Shown here: piece after piece, positions 22,678 through 34,886 of the stretch
Numbering within the stretch: the stretch's first letter is position 1
Layout: every line of letters starts with the position of its first letter
Origin: Haliclona indistincta
Lineage: Eukaryota > Porifera > Demospongiae > Haplosclerida > Chalinidae
DNA: 64,000 nt
NCBI GenBank assembly: GCA_964017065.1
Contig: OZ024786.1
Location: 12,825,469 to 12,889,468 of the forward strand
Reading direction: 5' to 3'
Translations under genes and position numbers: made by a program
The notes under the pieces: generated by a model
What the model saw: only the letters and a program-made list of their open reading frames with translations
Database searches by the model: none
Told to the model about the DNA's origin: nothing

Positions 22678-23395
22678 TTTTAACACCCAGCGAGTGCTAT
22701 ATCCGATTTATTGCCCGAGCCCGAGGGCCATAGGGCCCAAGGGCGAGGTCAACAAATTGGATATTGCACAAGCGGGGTGTTATAACGAATTTATTTCACA
22801 ACTCAAGCCATACTACGCATGCGCAGTTGTACCGCGTGTTTGATCTAGCTTACGTACCTAGCTTGCTACTGTGTACTCTAGAAGCCCCGTCTGGCTTCTC
22901 GTCTGTCTTTATGTAGAGACAGCGACTGTAAGGAAAGCGAAGCAAAGTGTGCAAAACAGGAAATAAACTACTTATCGAAATTTTTTGTGTGTCTAGCGCT
23001 TAGATCGTGCTATCATAGTGTGAGAGATGCTACGTGTTGCCGCGGAGACTCGTTACACTACGATGTTCTAGGTTTGCTAAGCTATAGAACGTTTCTTTAG
23101 CTCGTAGGATCTTTGTTGAATACGCTTTCGTGCACCGAACTTGTTTCTTTTTTCCAGCAGTCCCGTGACATTTGCACCCAGGAACCATATCAAACTCTGA
23201 ACTGATTAGCTCATCTTTGTACAAACTTGTTTGACCTCCGTTTACAAGTGGGAGTAGTGCTAGCAATTGAGCGCCTACAAGTGTTGTAAACCACAGGGAA
23301 CTACATCAAAGGGATTTATAACACACAGTGCCACTATCCAGTTTATAACCCTGTCGGGTGTCTTTGAAGTATGGCTTCAGTGGGATATAAACTAT
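22678..23395. mobile_element. Insertion with hairpin end in the 5' region of Rab11 copy 2
   Basis: This stretch has no counterpart in copy 1, whose matching text resumes at about 23395 (AAAACAAGAACA). Its left end (22682-22788) is an imperfect palindrome with AACACCC...GCTATATCCGATTTATTG and its inverted partner CAAATTGGATATTGC...GGGGTGTT around a GC-rich core. AAGCCATACT near 22806 and AGTATGGCTT near 23370 are inverted too. The 78-residue minus ORF inside (23030-23266) is unrecognised. Element class unknown; boundaries approximate. Confidence 0.5.
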
Positions 23396-23799
23396 ATTAA
23401 CAATAGTTTAGAAAATAAAAACAAGAACACGTCCATAATTAAAGAGCAAATGAGAGGCATTAAATGGCGCTATTATGTTAAAAGCATGTGTAGAAACTTG
23501 TCCCTCTGGTATAATACAGCCCAAGGAGATATTTGGTTTTACCCTTCATCATAGTAAGAGGCTATTGTGTAAAACTAAGCTATAACCAGTTTCTAAACTG
23601 TATGACACTCGGCAGTACACAAATCTTTTCTACCCTAGCCATCTCACTGCTATCCTGGGGAGGGAGGGAGGTAGGGCAGGCGAGTAGGAAACAGTGCTCA
23701 TACATAAAATGAACAAACAGTAGCTACACGTAGCTAGACCCTAGCACAGGAACCCAACACACACACAGCTCACTAGCAACCACTGATTGCCTCAAACCT

Positions 23800-24360
23800 A
23801 CCCACTCACATGCGAGCGCTAGAAGGAGTATCGTAGTACGGACCTACTAATTCAAGCTCAAGTTCATAGAAAATAGAATTACCCCGAACCTGTCTACACT
23901 ACACAAAAGACGGCGCAAGAGACCCTGAGACACACACTCACTACTAGTAGTAGCAACCATTGGTTCAAACCTACCCACTCACATGCGGGCGCTAGAAGGA
24001 GTATCGTATGTAGTACATGTACGGACCTACTAATTCAAGCTCAAGTTCACAGACAATAGAATTACCCCGAACTACTCATTAGTAGGCGCGGTCGATTATG
24101 GACTCCTGCCCGAACCTGTCTACAGTACACAAAGACGGTGCAAGTGAACAGACAGACCCTGAGAGAGAAGAGCGGAACTCTTTCTCCAACCAGCTCACCT
24201 TTATTGACGCGGCTATAAGTACTTGGGTCTACTCGTCTTCTGGAGAGATGATGCCAAATACGGCTAGTCAAAACAGCTAGCGAGACGACTCAGAATGGGA
24301 CCTCCCAGATACTGACCTGGGCGAGAAGGATGGCGGTACGTGTACCGTAGATAATACAGT
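23800..24360 (-). promoter_or_regulatory. Promoter / 5' non-coding region of Rab11 copy 2
   Basis: Paralogous to 16070-16380. An approximately 125-bp piece (ACCCACTCACATGCG...GACGGTGCAAG) is present twice here, at 23800-23925 and 23965-24140, but once in copy 1. The donors at the equivalent positions are kept (CAGCTCACCTTTATTGACG; ACTGACCTGGGCGAG). Copy 1's CACGTG boxes are missing. Confidence 0.45.
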
Positions 24361-24900
24361 ACCATAGATAAAAGCGCGCTCGCGCGAGATTTAAATTTCA
24401 AACTTTAAAAAACTAAAAATGGATTTAGATGTAAAGGAAGGAAAAACAAATAATAATTATTTATACAAAAAGAACTATGTAACTAAATCACACAAAAACA
24501 AACAATAAAAATAACACAAAAGCTAAAGCAGGTCAGGTAAAGGAGACAAAAAATTACAAAGCAGAACATATAATTATAGAGTGAGTCACTGTTGACAAGA
24601 AAACAGAACAAAGTAACAATAAAATCGAGTAGGCCAGTCATAAACACTGTTGTAATTCAGGCTAAAGAGAAGAGAAGTGTTCTGGTCTACATTGTTAGCC
24701 AGCTTGGCTACAGCTGGCTCCTAAGTAGGTCAGTCATGGTCGCATGTTTGCAAGCTGCAGTAGGAAAAAACATGAACATCAAATTGATCTAACCACTCTG
24801 ACTGATTTCAATTATTATATGAAATGAAGATTGTTATATTAGTTCAAGAACTATTATTTCATGCAAGGTTTGATCATTAAAATTATGGCGAGGGCTGGAG

Positions 24901-27522
24901 TCATATCTCAGAGCACTGGGCTATAGAATATACCTTTTCCTCTATCCTTGTTGCTACATGTCTAGTAGCTGGTTGTGAGTCCTTGAGGATCACTATGAAC
25001 TCTCTCAGCCTCTCCTTGGGGTCTGGATGAGAAAGAATATTACTACGACAATCATCAAGCACTTTATGTGCTTTTTTATTATCAGAAACACCCATGGCAG
25101 TGTGAACATGGTCCTTTGTGTCGTCACTAATGAAAAAGGAGGAGTATAGCTTCGCTGTAATGCTTGACAGGCTAGTGCACATAGCAGAGTGGAGATCAAC
25201 ATAGCTTTCAGTCAGCAGTTTCCTGATAGAACCTCGCATTTGCTGGCCAGATGCTACAAAAAGAGAATAGTCACATTCATGCTATTATGCATGCACATTA
25301 TTGCATTCATATACCATGAGTTGTCGAATCATGCATTTGGTGGTCATGGCTTGAAGTTACTGCTAGACCTGAAAAATAATTTGGAATAAATCTTTGAACA
25401 AAGCTTGTGCAAAGTCATAAGTACCTGGTCTGGCAGTGTGAGGAAGCCATGGTAGGTCAGCATTAGTAACAGTACCAGTGGTAGTCTCATTACGGCTACA
25501 GGTCAGCTGATAGCACCTCACGGGATCAGAACAGATTTTACACTTCTTTCTAACAGTGCACTGAAGAGGGTGTTGAGAATTGTAAGGGCAATGCACGATG
25601 CACAGGTGCTCAATTGGGTCTTGGCATAGTCGGCAAGGGAAGCCTACTTGCATATTAGCAGAGTAGTTGAGACGCTGTGTAGCATGAGCGATGCTACCAA
25701 GGACAGTCTGTCGGATATCAGGACACAGAGAGGCTGATCCAGAGTAACACACCTCTAACCAGTAGGTGTGGTCGATAATAAGAAGAGCTCCACCGAAATC
25801 AACACAAGACAAACGAATGGCATATCGAAGCTGACGCTTCGATCGAAGTAATGAAAACTTAGGCTTCTCCTTTCGATTCAGAAGAGAGACAATGAAAGCA
25901 ATGAAGAGACCGACTGGTGTAGGCTTGAGGTCCCACGTAAGAATCCAAGAATTTGCATCCTTAACAAACAACTTCTTTTCACTTTCTTCCAGACGAGACT
26001 GCTGAAGGACACATGGCAGAAAGTAGCCTGTCTCACCATCCTCTAATCGAACAGGAGCGGTAACAAGAAGATAAGACAGCAGCTTGACAAAGTGCTCTGC
26101 AGTAAAGATATTGGGTATAAACCCATCGGGAAGGCTATGAAGCAAATCTATCGTAAATATGCCTTTATCACATAGCTGCTGAAGGGCGCCAGGTTTAAGA
26201 GAAATTCCGTACAAAGAAGGAGCATTGCCGAAGGTGACAGCAATGACTGCACTGAGCTTGCTTAGTACAGGCTGGAATGTGACAAAGACTATGTCAGGAA
26301 GGCATTCAGGGACGTAGAGGAACATTGACAATGAATTGAAGTATTTCAGTGCCTCCTTTAACTCACTTGGTTGTAACGAAAGAAGTTCACCAGCTGCTAT
26401 GCACTCTTCTAGTGTAAGAACATATCGATCCTTTTCCTCAGCAATGCGCGATAACTCTATCTCTAGTAGAAACCATGCCATTGGCACATTCACAACCAGC
26501 CTTGCCTCAGGCCTTCCCATTATAAGCTGCCTCAGACGGGATGCCAGCTCTTCTCTTCCCTCTGTGGTGATTGCATTGACTGGAAAGATAATGTCTCCAT
26601 TACTGGGATCACTGTCAATGCGAACATGCTCATATGGGGACAGCACTTCACGGAGCATCTGATTCTTCTGTTTAACAGACTCGGGGCACTTGTCTACCTG
26701 GTCTAGAAATGTGCCTACAAGGACGAAGTGTGGATTGCTCGGAGTCTTCTCAACTTGTTGCAAACTCGCAGCTCTCATCGAAGATTGTGAACGGAAAACA
26801 GATGTTATCATGTCTAAGTTGGTCAACTGAAGTTCGCTAGGTAGGCAGGTTTGTGTGCCATGAATAACAAACTCAAAGACTGGCTTCTCGCTGAGCTGCT
26901 CACGCAATCGATGAGTGATAATATTGATTGAATTGTGTTGAACAAACAATGGCAATACTTCTTGAAACTGAGGTTGGCCACCAGAATCGATAAGGTATAT
27001 CCAGTGAGCGGAGAATAACTGATCAGATGCTTTGGCAGAGCTTAATAGAGAGAATAGATATTCAGCTGTAGCAGATCGTTTAGATGCTGAAATTGATGTG
27101 TCATGCTCTACTTGTGGCTTAGCATCAGGTTTGTAGCCAATTATAGATTTAATGGTTTTCATTAGGGTTGCTTTGAAAGTACCAACCGTGCCGCTTGTTT
27201 GCTGTGTTTGTTCAATTTTTGGGGTGTGTTCAATTGGGTCCTGCTGTGGTTGCTCATTAAGGTAAGCTATGCTATCAGCTAGAAGTTTCATCAGCTTTTG
27301 TGATCCAACACGCTTCCAGTTGACTAACTCATTGGCTGCTATCCTACATCCTGCCATTGATCGCACAGGACTAGTAGCCACTAGCGTGCTATGTCTCTCC
27401 CTAGCAGGAGGATTGCCAAGTACCAGGTCAGTGATACTAGATTTACCACTGCCAGGTGCTCCATGGATGGTCAGTATGGTTGTTTCCACTTTAACCATCT
27501 TTTCTGGACAGTAGTTTCTCAT
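24901..27522 (-). CDS. Roc/COR-like GTPase with helical C-terminal domain, copy 2
   Basis: Exons 27522-25425 and 25253-24901, 816 residues in phase. The domain plan is that of copy 1: GAPGSGKS P-loop, IYLIDSGGQPQF, LVGTFLDQ in place of NKxD, COR-like segment, CRLCQDP/CKICSDP cysteine region, and the separate exon with the CARD/death-like end (DDTKDHVHTAMGVSDNKKA). The frame is intact throughout. The most diverged stretch is the linker at about residues 95-140 (HPQQKIKQTQK versus PQQDPIEHTPK). Only one Met (LMRNY) stands where copy 1 has two, and the frame is again open upstream to an AG near 27558. Two intact copies suggest both are expressed or very young. Confidence 0.75.
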
Positions 27523-27559
27523 CAATACTTGTGTTTTAAATTCATTAACAGAATAACCT

Positions 27560-28250
27560 GTGATGATGAATGAACAAAATATATAATCATGAATAAAATA
27601 TAGATATACACAGCAGTAAGAGCTAAGGATGGAGCGTAAGTCATGCAGGCTACTATTATAGGGTTGAGCGATACTGGTATTATCATAGTAACATGAATGA
27701 TTAGATAACGTTCGATACTATCACGATATTGTTTAGCAAGAGCACAAAAGTAACACAAAACTTGTTTAGCATCAGTTGGTATAGTTGGACCAATATTATT
27801 CCGTGTTTTCATGTGACGACAGACTGGGAACTAGAACCTGAGGGGTCACTCTGGTTAGTAGTATAATTACAGGCCGCTGCTGTCACTGGATCTTTGCATC
27901 TGGGCGACATTTTCGTGTGATTGAGCAAAAGTCAAGGCCCCCACTGTGCTATAAGTTTCCTGCCTGTGCTATATTTTCCCAATGTATGGAATAGCTAGTG
28001 GACTGCATGTTGTAGAAATTTGCAAGACAAACTGCCTGTTTAGAGCAAGTCACATTTTCATCAAAATATTTCAGTAACTAAAGGGTTAGCTAAGCACCGA
28101 TTAAATGGTTATGGAATACAGATGGAATGGCGCAGTAGTGTTTTACATTTATTTGTACATTGTACACAGCAAATATCAGCATCACAGTTATATTACTGTT
28201 ACTGTAAGTGACGTGTGCGAAATGATGAATCGGAACATACTTGTTCATAC
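27560..28250. other. Spacer between Roc-COR copy 2 and Rab11 copy 3
   Basis: Paralogous to 19600-20240. No gene seen. The last Rab11 exon that should lie just before 28255 is absent. Confidence 0.6.
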
Positions 28251-28254
28251 ATAC

Positions 28255-30485
28255 TTGTTAGGATATTCTGAAAGACAGCTTCAACGTTAGTAGAATCAAG
28301 GGCCGATGTCTCAATGAAGGAAAGAGAATGTTGCTCTGTGGAAACAAAGAACAAAATCAGCTTTTAACCCTTTAGTTACTGACTTCTTTCGTCGGAAATT
28401 TGACTTGTTCTAAACTGGCAGTTTGTTTTGCAAATTTCTGGAAAATGTAGTACGCTAGCTATTGCAAACTAGCACCGTTTTCTCCTGGCAAGTCAAAGTT
28501 TACGACCATGTACTAAACTCCAAGCTAGCCACTCCCACTTCGGAACTGAATCCACTTAAGTGCATGTTGCGGCCTTGTCATTTTTCAGCTATTTCTTGTC
28601 CCTGGTGACTGATAAAAAAACCTGGTGGTGTCCAGGTTAGCAAACAGCACAGTTTAGACCATATTCTATGCCAAAGTATGCATTTCCGGGCATCCTGAAG
28701 CCCAAAAAAATGCCGAAAGTAGGGAGGGGCTCCGCCCCTTCGAACCCCGGGTTAAAGGGGGACACCCCATTTAAAAATCCCTATCCCCTGTTCTATATAT
28801 TTTAGTGGGGAGGGCGCGACGAAAAACAGTGGCTTTTTTCTAGGTAATTTGTAATTAAACTTGATTTGACCTTTCTAGAGCACTTTTGACACTATTTATG
28901 AGGTCTACAGTAGGTAGAGTCAAATATGTTGCCAAAAGGCAACAATAGGGGTTAAAGAGTTAACTACATTCAACACAAGGTACCATGGTACAACTAGGGA
29001 GAGAGAGGGAGAGAGAGGAAGAGAGAGGGAGAGAGAGGGAAAGAGGGAAACAGACGGAATATTGTAAAGATATGTACCTGCAAACTGTGCTGCCATTTCT
29101 GTGGGTACTTCTCTAAAGTAGCGCAAGTCACACTTATTTCCAACGAGCATGATGACCACGTTAGTGTCAGCGTGGTCCCTCACCTCCTTCAACCATCGTT
29201 CCACGTTCTTGTATGTCATGTGCTTGGTTATGTTGTACACGAGGAGAGCACCAACTGCCCCACGATAATACCTACACAGAGAGAAAGAGAGAGATAGGTT
29301 GAGAGGTACGGTCCGTGAATTGAAAGAACGAGAGAAAGAGGACTTACGCTGAAGTCATGGCTCTGTATCTCTCCTGACCAGCTGAGAAAGGAGAAAGAGG
29401 GAGAATGAGAGGGAAAGAAAGGGGAGGAGAGAGAAAGGTTGAGAGTGAGGAAGAGAGAGAAAGAGAGAGAGAGTGAGAGAGAGCAAGACGGAATGAGAGA
29501 GAGAGAGAGGGGAGGGAGAAGTAGTAAAACAATGCTATGTCTATAATCACATGCTTTATGAAGCAGGCATTTTGAACACACTTGTTCAATATAAATAGCT
29601 AGGCAACTACTACATGTACACATGAACAAAAATTGAACAAGCATATTCTACAACACAACTACTGTCTGAAAACACACAATACACAGCACTGCAATACAGC
29701 ACTGATTAGAAATGATTTTTAGGAAACCAAGCACACTTTTTGAAACTCAGTTGCCTACATCATGTTTGACATGTTCCACAATTGTCTTGTACATGTGATG
29801 TGGGGTTCGTCACAAGTACCTTCGAGAGTGGTCACATGATAGTCATGTGATGCTTTACCCTCCCACGCATAATATCATCGAAAATAACGCTACCGACAAA
29901 TAACGAGTGACATGAACAATATCCATGACAACTCGATGGATGGGAGAAAACAAAACCCTAGATATATTTTCAAAATCTTTTTTATTTCATGTTTCGTCGT
30001 ACCTGTGTCCCAGATCTGTGCTTTGATAACCTTTCCATCAACCTTGATTCTTCGAGTTGAAAAATCCACACCGATTGTTGAGTTGAACTCAAGGTTGAAA
30101 TCGTTCCGTGTGAAACGAGAGAGAAGATTGGATTTACCAACTCCTGAATCACCAGTTAGAACAACTGGAGGGAAGATAACACAATGAGGACATTACCACA
30201 AGCATGCTGACTGACACAAGCATAGTATCTACAAGTACATGTATAGTTACCCAACACAGATCTAGAGTCATTGATAGAGCCAGGACACCTGTGCACTAAG
30301 CATGCAGTGTCTAGCTGCCTCACAGAGGGTCACTGTGTCAATTACTAGCCATGACATGCACCTCCTAGAGCCCGGGCTAGGAGCTCACAGGAGTATCCCC
30401 CCACCTGAACCTCTAGTGGCAATGAGACACAGCCATTTCACACACCTTTGAATAGGAAATCAAATTCTTCCTCTAAATTTGCCAT
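28255..30485 (-). pseudogene. Rab11 copy 3, lacking the final exon
   Basis: Exons 30485-30446, 30164-30003, 29381-29348, 29271-29078 and 28335-28255 are open and in phase, with splice sites kept. It is the most diverged copy: [66 protein letters not shown]. The last base of exon 5 is A, not G, before GTATG, which weakens the donor. No sequence like the last exon follows; read-through ends after about 17 residues ([10 protein letters not shown]...). Without hypervariable tail or cysteines it cannot be prenylated as Rab11. I call it a truncated duplicate, probably a pseudogene; substitutions in switch I support relaxed constraint. Confidence 0.7.
28368..28959. mobile_element. piggyBac-type MITE (TTAA target), copy A
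   Basis: 592 bp flanked by TTAA at 28364-28367 and 28960-28963. Ends are CCCTTTAGTTACTGA and, inverted, CTCTTTAACCCCTATTG. Rab11 copy 2 has the empty site (CAGCTTTTAACAATATTC). Internally it has a hairpin TTGCCAAAAGGCAA near the right end. No transposase frame. It sits in intron 4 of Rab11 copy 3. Confidence 0.88.
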
Positions 30486-31238
30486 TGTGAAATCTGGAGA
30501 GAGAGAGATCATTTCAGAGACTCTGCTACTATCGGTAATGTAGAACACCAGCATAAGATCATCCTGTGTATACTATGGTTGCTGTGTCTCTTTCCTTCAT
30601 GAAGAAAACATTGTTTTTACTATGGTTCTGTCCTGAAAATACTGACTCGATTTTGTACGTGCCTGAACTGAAAGCTTTGAACACACACGAGCTGTGGTGC
30701 TAGAGACGACTACAATTCAACTTATTTCCTTTTTCATGGCAAACAAAACCAGGAAGATGAAAAGAGACAGCAAGTTTACACTGACCCCACCCATTATAGG
30801 GTCCTTCAGTTGACTCATATTCTGAGGCTAGTATATAGTCGGTTGCAAAGCAGACGAAAGGTAGCTCCAAGATTGCTCGATGCTCACGATCGACTATAAA
30901 GTGTACCTGCTGTGTGAGCATATTTCCCGAAGTCCAGCGATATTCTTGGCGGCAAGTCCGCGAACATTATATAAATTCTGTCCCTAGCTACTTGCAAGCG
31001 CGCTTGCAAGGGGCGGCTAGCTACAGTGCGTGTATATATATCATACCAACACAGCAGATCAATTCATGATCAGTCTAGCTCGTATCTGTAAGCCGCGCCT
31101 TAGGCCCTTAGCCTTTAGCGGCCTTTAGTTTGGCCGCTGCCACTCCCCCGTCGTCTGGCTGACTGGGTGGCCGAGGTCGAGGCCCGATCTAGGGCATGTT
31201 TTTCGGTTGACATGGTAACGCAAGTCTCGTGGAGCAAA
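30486..31238. other. Intergenic region between Rab11 copy 3 and the ARMH1-like gene (divergent)
   Basis: No coding exon recognised. 31080-31240 is GC-richer and contains the likely promoter/5' UTR of the ARMH1-like gene, including a run of GCC/CGG near 31100-31170. Confidence 0.4.
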
Positions 31239-34233
31239 ATGGCTGCCGTGGCGGGCACGCAGACACAGAACAGTGGTGCTACTACCACGTTCCAGGAGGT
31301 GCGCCTCACACTGCATCGCTGGGACAAGGTACGAGAGAAAAAGGGTTTTGAAAATACTCACTTTTCAGCTTTGACGCACTCGTGTACAGCAGCGATCTAT
31401 GCATGTTTCTGTTTGTTTCCTCAGGGAAGTAAAGCGGTCCGCGAGCAGATGCTATTGGATTTCGTGCGGCAGTGCTCAGACATGACGGGACCGCAGTTGG
31501 AGCAACAGTTCTGTGACTGCGCGAGTCTGTTTCTAGCCAGAGTCACCTCGTGGATGAGAATAACGTATGTTGTCAACTTATCTTGTCATGCTCCTGCTGG
31601 TTGAGAGCATGCGTGCATCATTCCATTGTGCTCTAGATAATCTTGTGTGAATCAGTCTATCTCTGTAGTTTAGTTCAGCTTTTAGTATAGAAATCATGAC
31701 ACACTGATTCTCCCTCCCATTAGTTTACTCCACTGGCTTGTGCTGTGAATATCATTATGTGTTCATGAATATCATTAGCATTGTTCTTTATCTACATCAC
31801 TTCCAAGCCAACTGCCCAATGTGGTTTGGAGAGAGGATTATCTGCTTTGTCTTGTTTACATGAAATTTCTTTCTCTCTGTCTCACTTGCTCCCTCACTCA
31901 CTCACTCACTCACTCACTCACTCACTCACTCACTCACTCACTCACTCACTCACTCACTCACTCACTCACTCACTCACTCACTCACTCACTCACTCACTCC
32001 CTCACTCACTCACTCACTCACTCACTCACTCACTCACTCACTCACTCACTCACTCACTCACTCACTCCCTCCTCACTCACTCACTCACCTACTCACTCAC
32101 TCCCTCCTCTCTCTCAGTTACTTGTTTGGTACGTGTCTTCGGCTACAACTGCGAACAATCAGTATCTTCATAACAGCTTCATCAAGGTAAGCTTTTCCTC
32201 TCGTTTCCTCTATCCATATCTCATTTCCCTCTATCTTTTCAAATTTTCCTTTCATTAGGATATTTTTTCTTTCTTTTTGTACAGTTTTCTCACTGAGTTT
32301 CTCGAGGTTGGAGGCATTCTGACATTACTGGAGATCATAGCATTGAGGACGTGTAGGGATGTTGATAAGACAGAGGGCGTACGATTGTTGACAGCTATAG
32401 TCATCTTGGGTCGGCAGTACAAGGAGATGGTGTGTGAGAGCTTTGGTAAGAGAACTAGAGCATGAAGGAGAGAGAGAGAGACAAATTACTGATCAAGTAC
32501 TCACAATTTTGAATGCATAAAGTGCGTGTCTGTGTTTTGTATTGGTTTGCCCATTCACTCTCACTCACTCACTCAGTCACTCACTCACTCACTCACTCAC
32601 TCACTCACTCACTCACTCACTCACTTATTCACTCACTTATTCACTCACTTATTCACTCACTTATTCACTCACTTATTCACTCACTCACTCATTCACTCAC
32701 TCTCTCACTCACTCACTCACTCACTCACTCACTCACTCACTCACTCACTCACTCACTCACTCACTCACTCACGCCCTCGCTCACCCACCCACCAACTCAC
32801 TCACCCTTCCTCTGATCACGTGTTGTTTAATCTGTGCCTACATGTACTTATATGTGGCTATGTGGATCATAATCTAAATGTATAAAAACGTTTGTTTGTC
32901 ATTTTCAACTTCATTCCTTTACTACACATTCATAAGACCTTCCTTGTTTGTAGTGGATCTGAGAGGGTAATCGTATGTACACTTCTCAGAGATATCCACA
33001 TTATCCAGTCATCACAATACCGCTCACGCGCAAGTTTACACTCACACGAGAGCCTGAAGCAAGCAGCTCTTGAGCTATTAGTACTTTTACCCGTGTGTTG
33101 CCGTACACATCGAGTTCAATACGAGTAGTGTATCGTCACTCACCCATATATCTGTGAGTGACGATACTGTGAGTGACGATATCTGTGACTGTGAGTAGCA
33201 TGCGGTTGTAAACTTGCCCGTGAGCGGTACTGTAAGCTAGTGTACTGTATGTGTGTTTGTATTGTGCATGATCTTCTTCGCCGATCCTACAGGTGTCAAG
33301 ATAGCTGGTGAGTGTCTTGCTCTATCTAATGATGAAGAGACCCAAGAAGTCACTCAGAATCTTCTCTATCAGCTATCAATTGTAAGCTTCATGTACTACT
33401 AACTAATTCCACTATTGCTACTACTGTATCGCCAAGCTCGTCACAATTATAGCATTGGGACTTTTACATTTGCAAGCATTATTACATCTTGTTCCTTCAC
33501 TTTTGCAAGCATCATCCCATCTTGTTCCTTTACTTTTGCAAGCATCATCCCATCTTGTTCCTTTACTTTTACAAGCGTCATCCCTACACTTTTTAGTTTT
33601 TTCTTTTTTACTTTACTTTTGCTACTACTGTATCCCAAGCTCATCACAATCATAGCACAATGTACCATTTTCACTATAGTTGATGTGTATAATTGTTCAT
33701 GCTGTCATTCTCTGCTGTCCTTGTCAGGGTAATCCTCGATATCAAGCCCAGATCTATCGCACGTTGATCACTCTGCTCTCCGCACCATCCCATAAGGCAC
33801 AGCAATTATCGGTCTATACACTGAGACAGATACAGGTAACTCACTCACTCCCTCACTCACTCACTTACTCACTCACTCACTCACTCACTCACTCGCTCGC
33901 TCGCTCACTCACTCACTCACTCACTCACTCACTCACTGACTCACTGACTCACTCACTCACTGACTCACTCACTCACTCACTGACTGACTGACTGACTGAC
34001 TGACTCACTCACTGACTCACTCACTCACTCACTGACTCACTCACTGACTCACTCACTCACTCACTCACTCACTCACTCACTCACTCACTCACTCACTCAC
34101 TCACTCACTCACTCACTCACTCACTCACTCACTCACTCACTCACTCACTCACTCACCCACCCACCCACCCACTCACTCACTCACTCACCGACCCACTCAC
34201 CACTTATCACCCACCCACCCACCCACTCACTCA

Positions 34234-34332
<99 letters not shown>

Positions 34333-34886
34333 AGCCGACCATGACATCTGTCAGCCCAACTCTTGTAGAGCCATTGTTGCAGCTACTAAAGAGCATGCAT
34401 GCTCACATTCAACATGAAGGTACATATGTAAGCAAAGGATTGTTGGAATAATATTTCAGCAAACAGCAAACAGTCAATACTTATGTACTAGTTTGTTGTT
34501 GATCATGTTGCTCTTAATTTCCATGCTATGTCTGTATTGAGAACATGTAACCATGTAGAAGAAAACATTGTCAAATAAAAATATTTTGAAGAATAATTTT
34601 GTTAGAGAATTTTTGCGAAAGCGCGAGATAGTGAAATGATTTTATTCACAGATGAATTTCACGGATACCGTCAACGTAGACATTTTGCGCTCGAAAATTT
34701 TTTTGTCTGGATAACAATTTGTCTACTTCTCCGGTATAATTTGTTAGTACAAGTGCTCAAATGTTTTTCTTTGCGTAGCTACTGAGTTCATCAGAGAGCT
34801 ACTGACGTACACTGACATGCAGCAACCGATTCTGACCGGTTTAGTCGGATTGTTGAAACCAGATGACACTGGCAGAGTTCTGACAG
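31239..34886 (+). CDS. ARMH1: ARMH1-like armadillo-like helical protein, 5' eight exons
   Basis: Exons 31239-31328, 31425-31564, 32118-32186, 32285-32445, 33293-33381, 33728-33835, 34335-34419 and 34779-34886 join in phase to about 283 residues. Family-like blocks are GPQLEQQFCDCASLFLARVT, TEFLEVGGILTLLEI, RQYKEMVCESFG, ECLALSNDEETQEV, NPRYQAQIYRTLITLL and KAQQLSVYTLRQIQ, in the order I know for ARMH1. I placed the start at ATG 31239; ATG 31212 in the same frame is an alternative. The last visible exon ends at a GTACAC donor and I find no further exon before the next gene at 38162, so the 3' end may be missed, very divergent or displaced. The protein is all-helical and of unknown biochemical role. 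Introns 2, 4 and 6 hold (CTCA)n arrays. Confidence 0.78.
31894..32098. repeat. (CTCA)n tetranucleotide array, ARMH1-like intron 2
   Basis: About 200 bp of ACTC units with few interruptions, ending just before the TCTCTCTCAG acceptor at 32117. Confidence 0.97.
32565..32806. repeat. (CTCA)n array with ATTCACTT variants, ARMH1-like intron 4
   Basis: Tetranucleotide array with five ACTTATTC units in the middle. Same motif and orientation as in introns 2 and 6. Confidence 0.97.
33017..33232. mobile_element. Short inverted-repeat element in ARMH1-like intron 4
   Basis: Ends are inverted: AATACCGCTCACGCGCAAG at 33017 and CTTGCCCGTGAGCGGTACT at 33213. One end of the same sequence lies at about 986-1012 in the ADAM10 intron (CTTGCTCGTGAGCGGTACTG). 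Confidence 0.6.
33838..34332. repeat. (CTCA)n/(CTGA)n array followed by (CT)n, ARMH1-like intron 6
   Basis: About 380 bp of tetranucleotides with CTGA and CCCA variants, then about 90 bp of CT that ends at the CTCTAG acceptor of exon 7 (34335). Confidence 0.97.

Noticed and set aside
23030..23266. 78-residue minus ORF inside the insertion in Rab11 copy 2
   Set aside because: No family resemblance, no second copy to compare, and it lies within a probable mobile element; not called as a gene.
31781..32885. Frames of repeated THSLTHSL residues
   Set aside because: Read-through of the (CTCA)n arrays in ARMH1-like introns.
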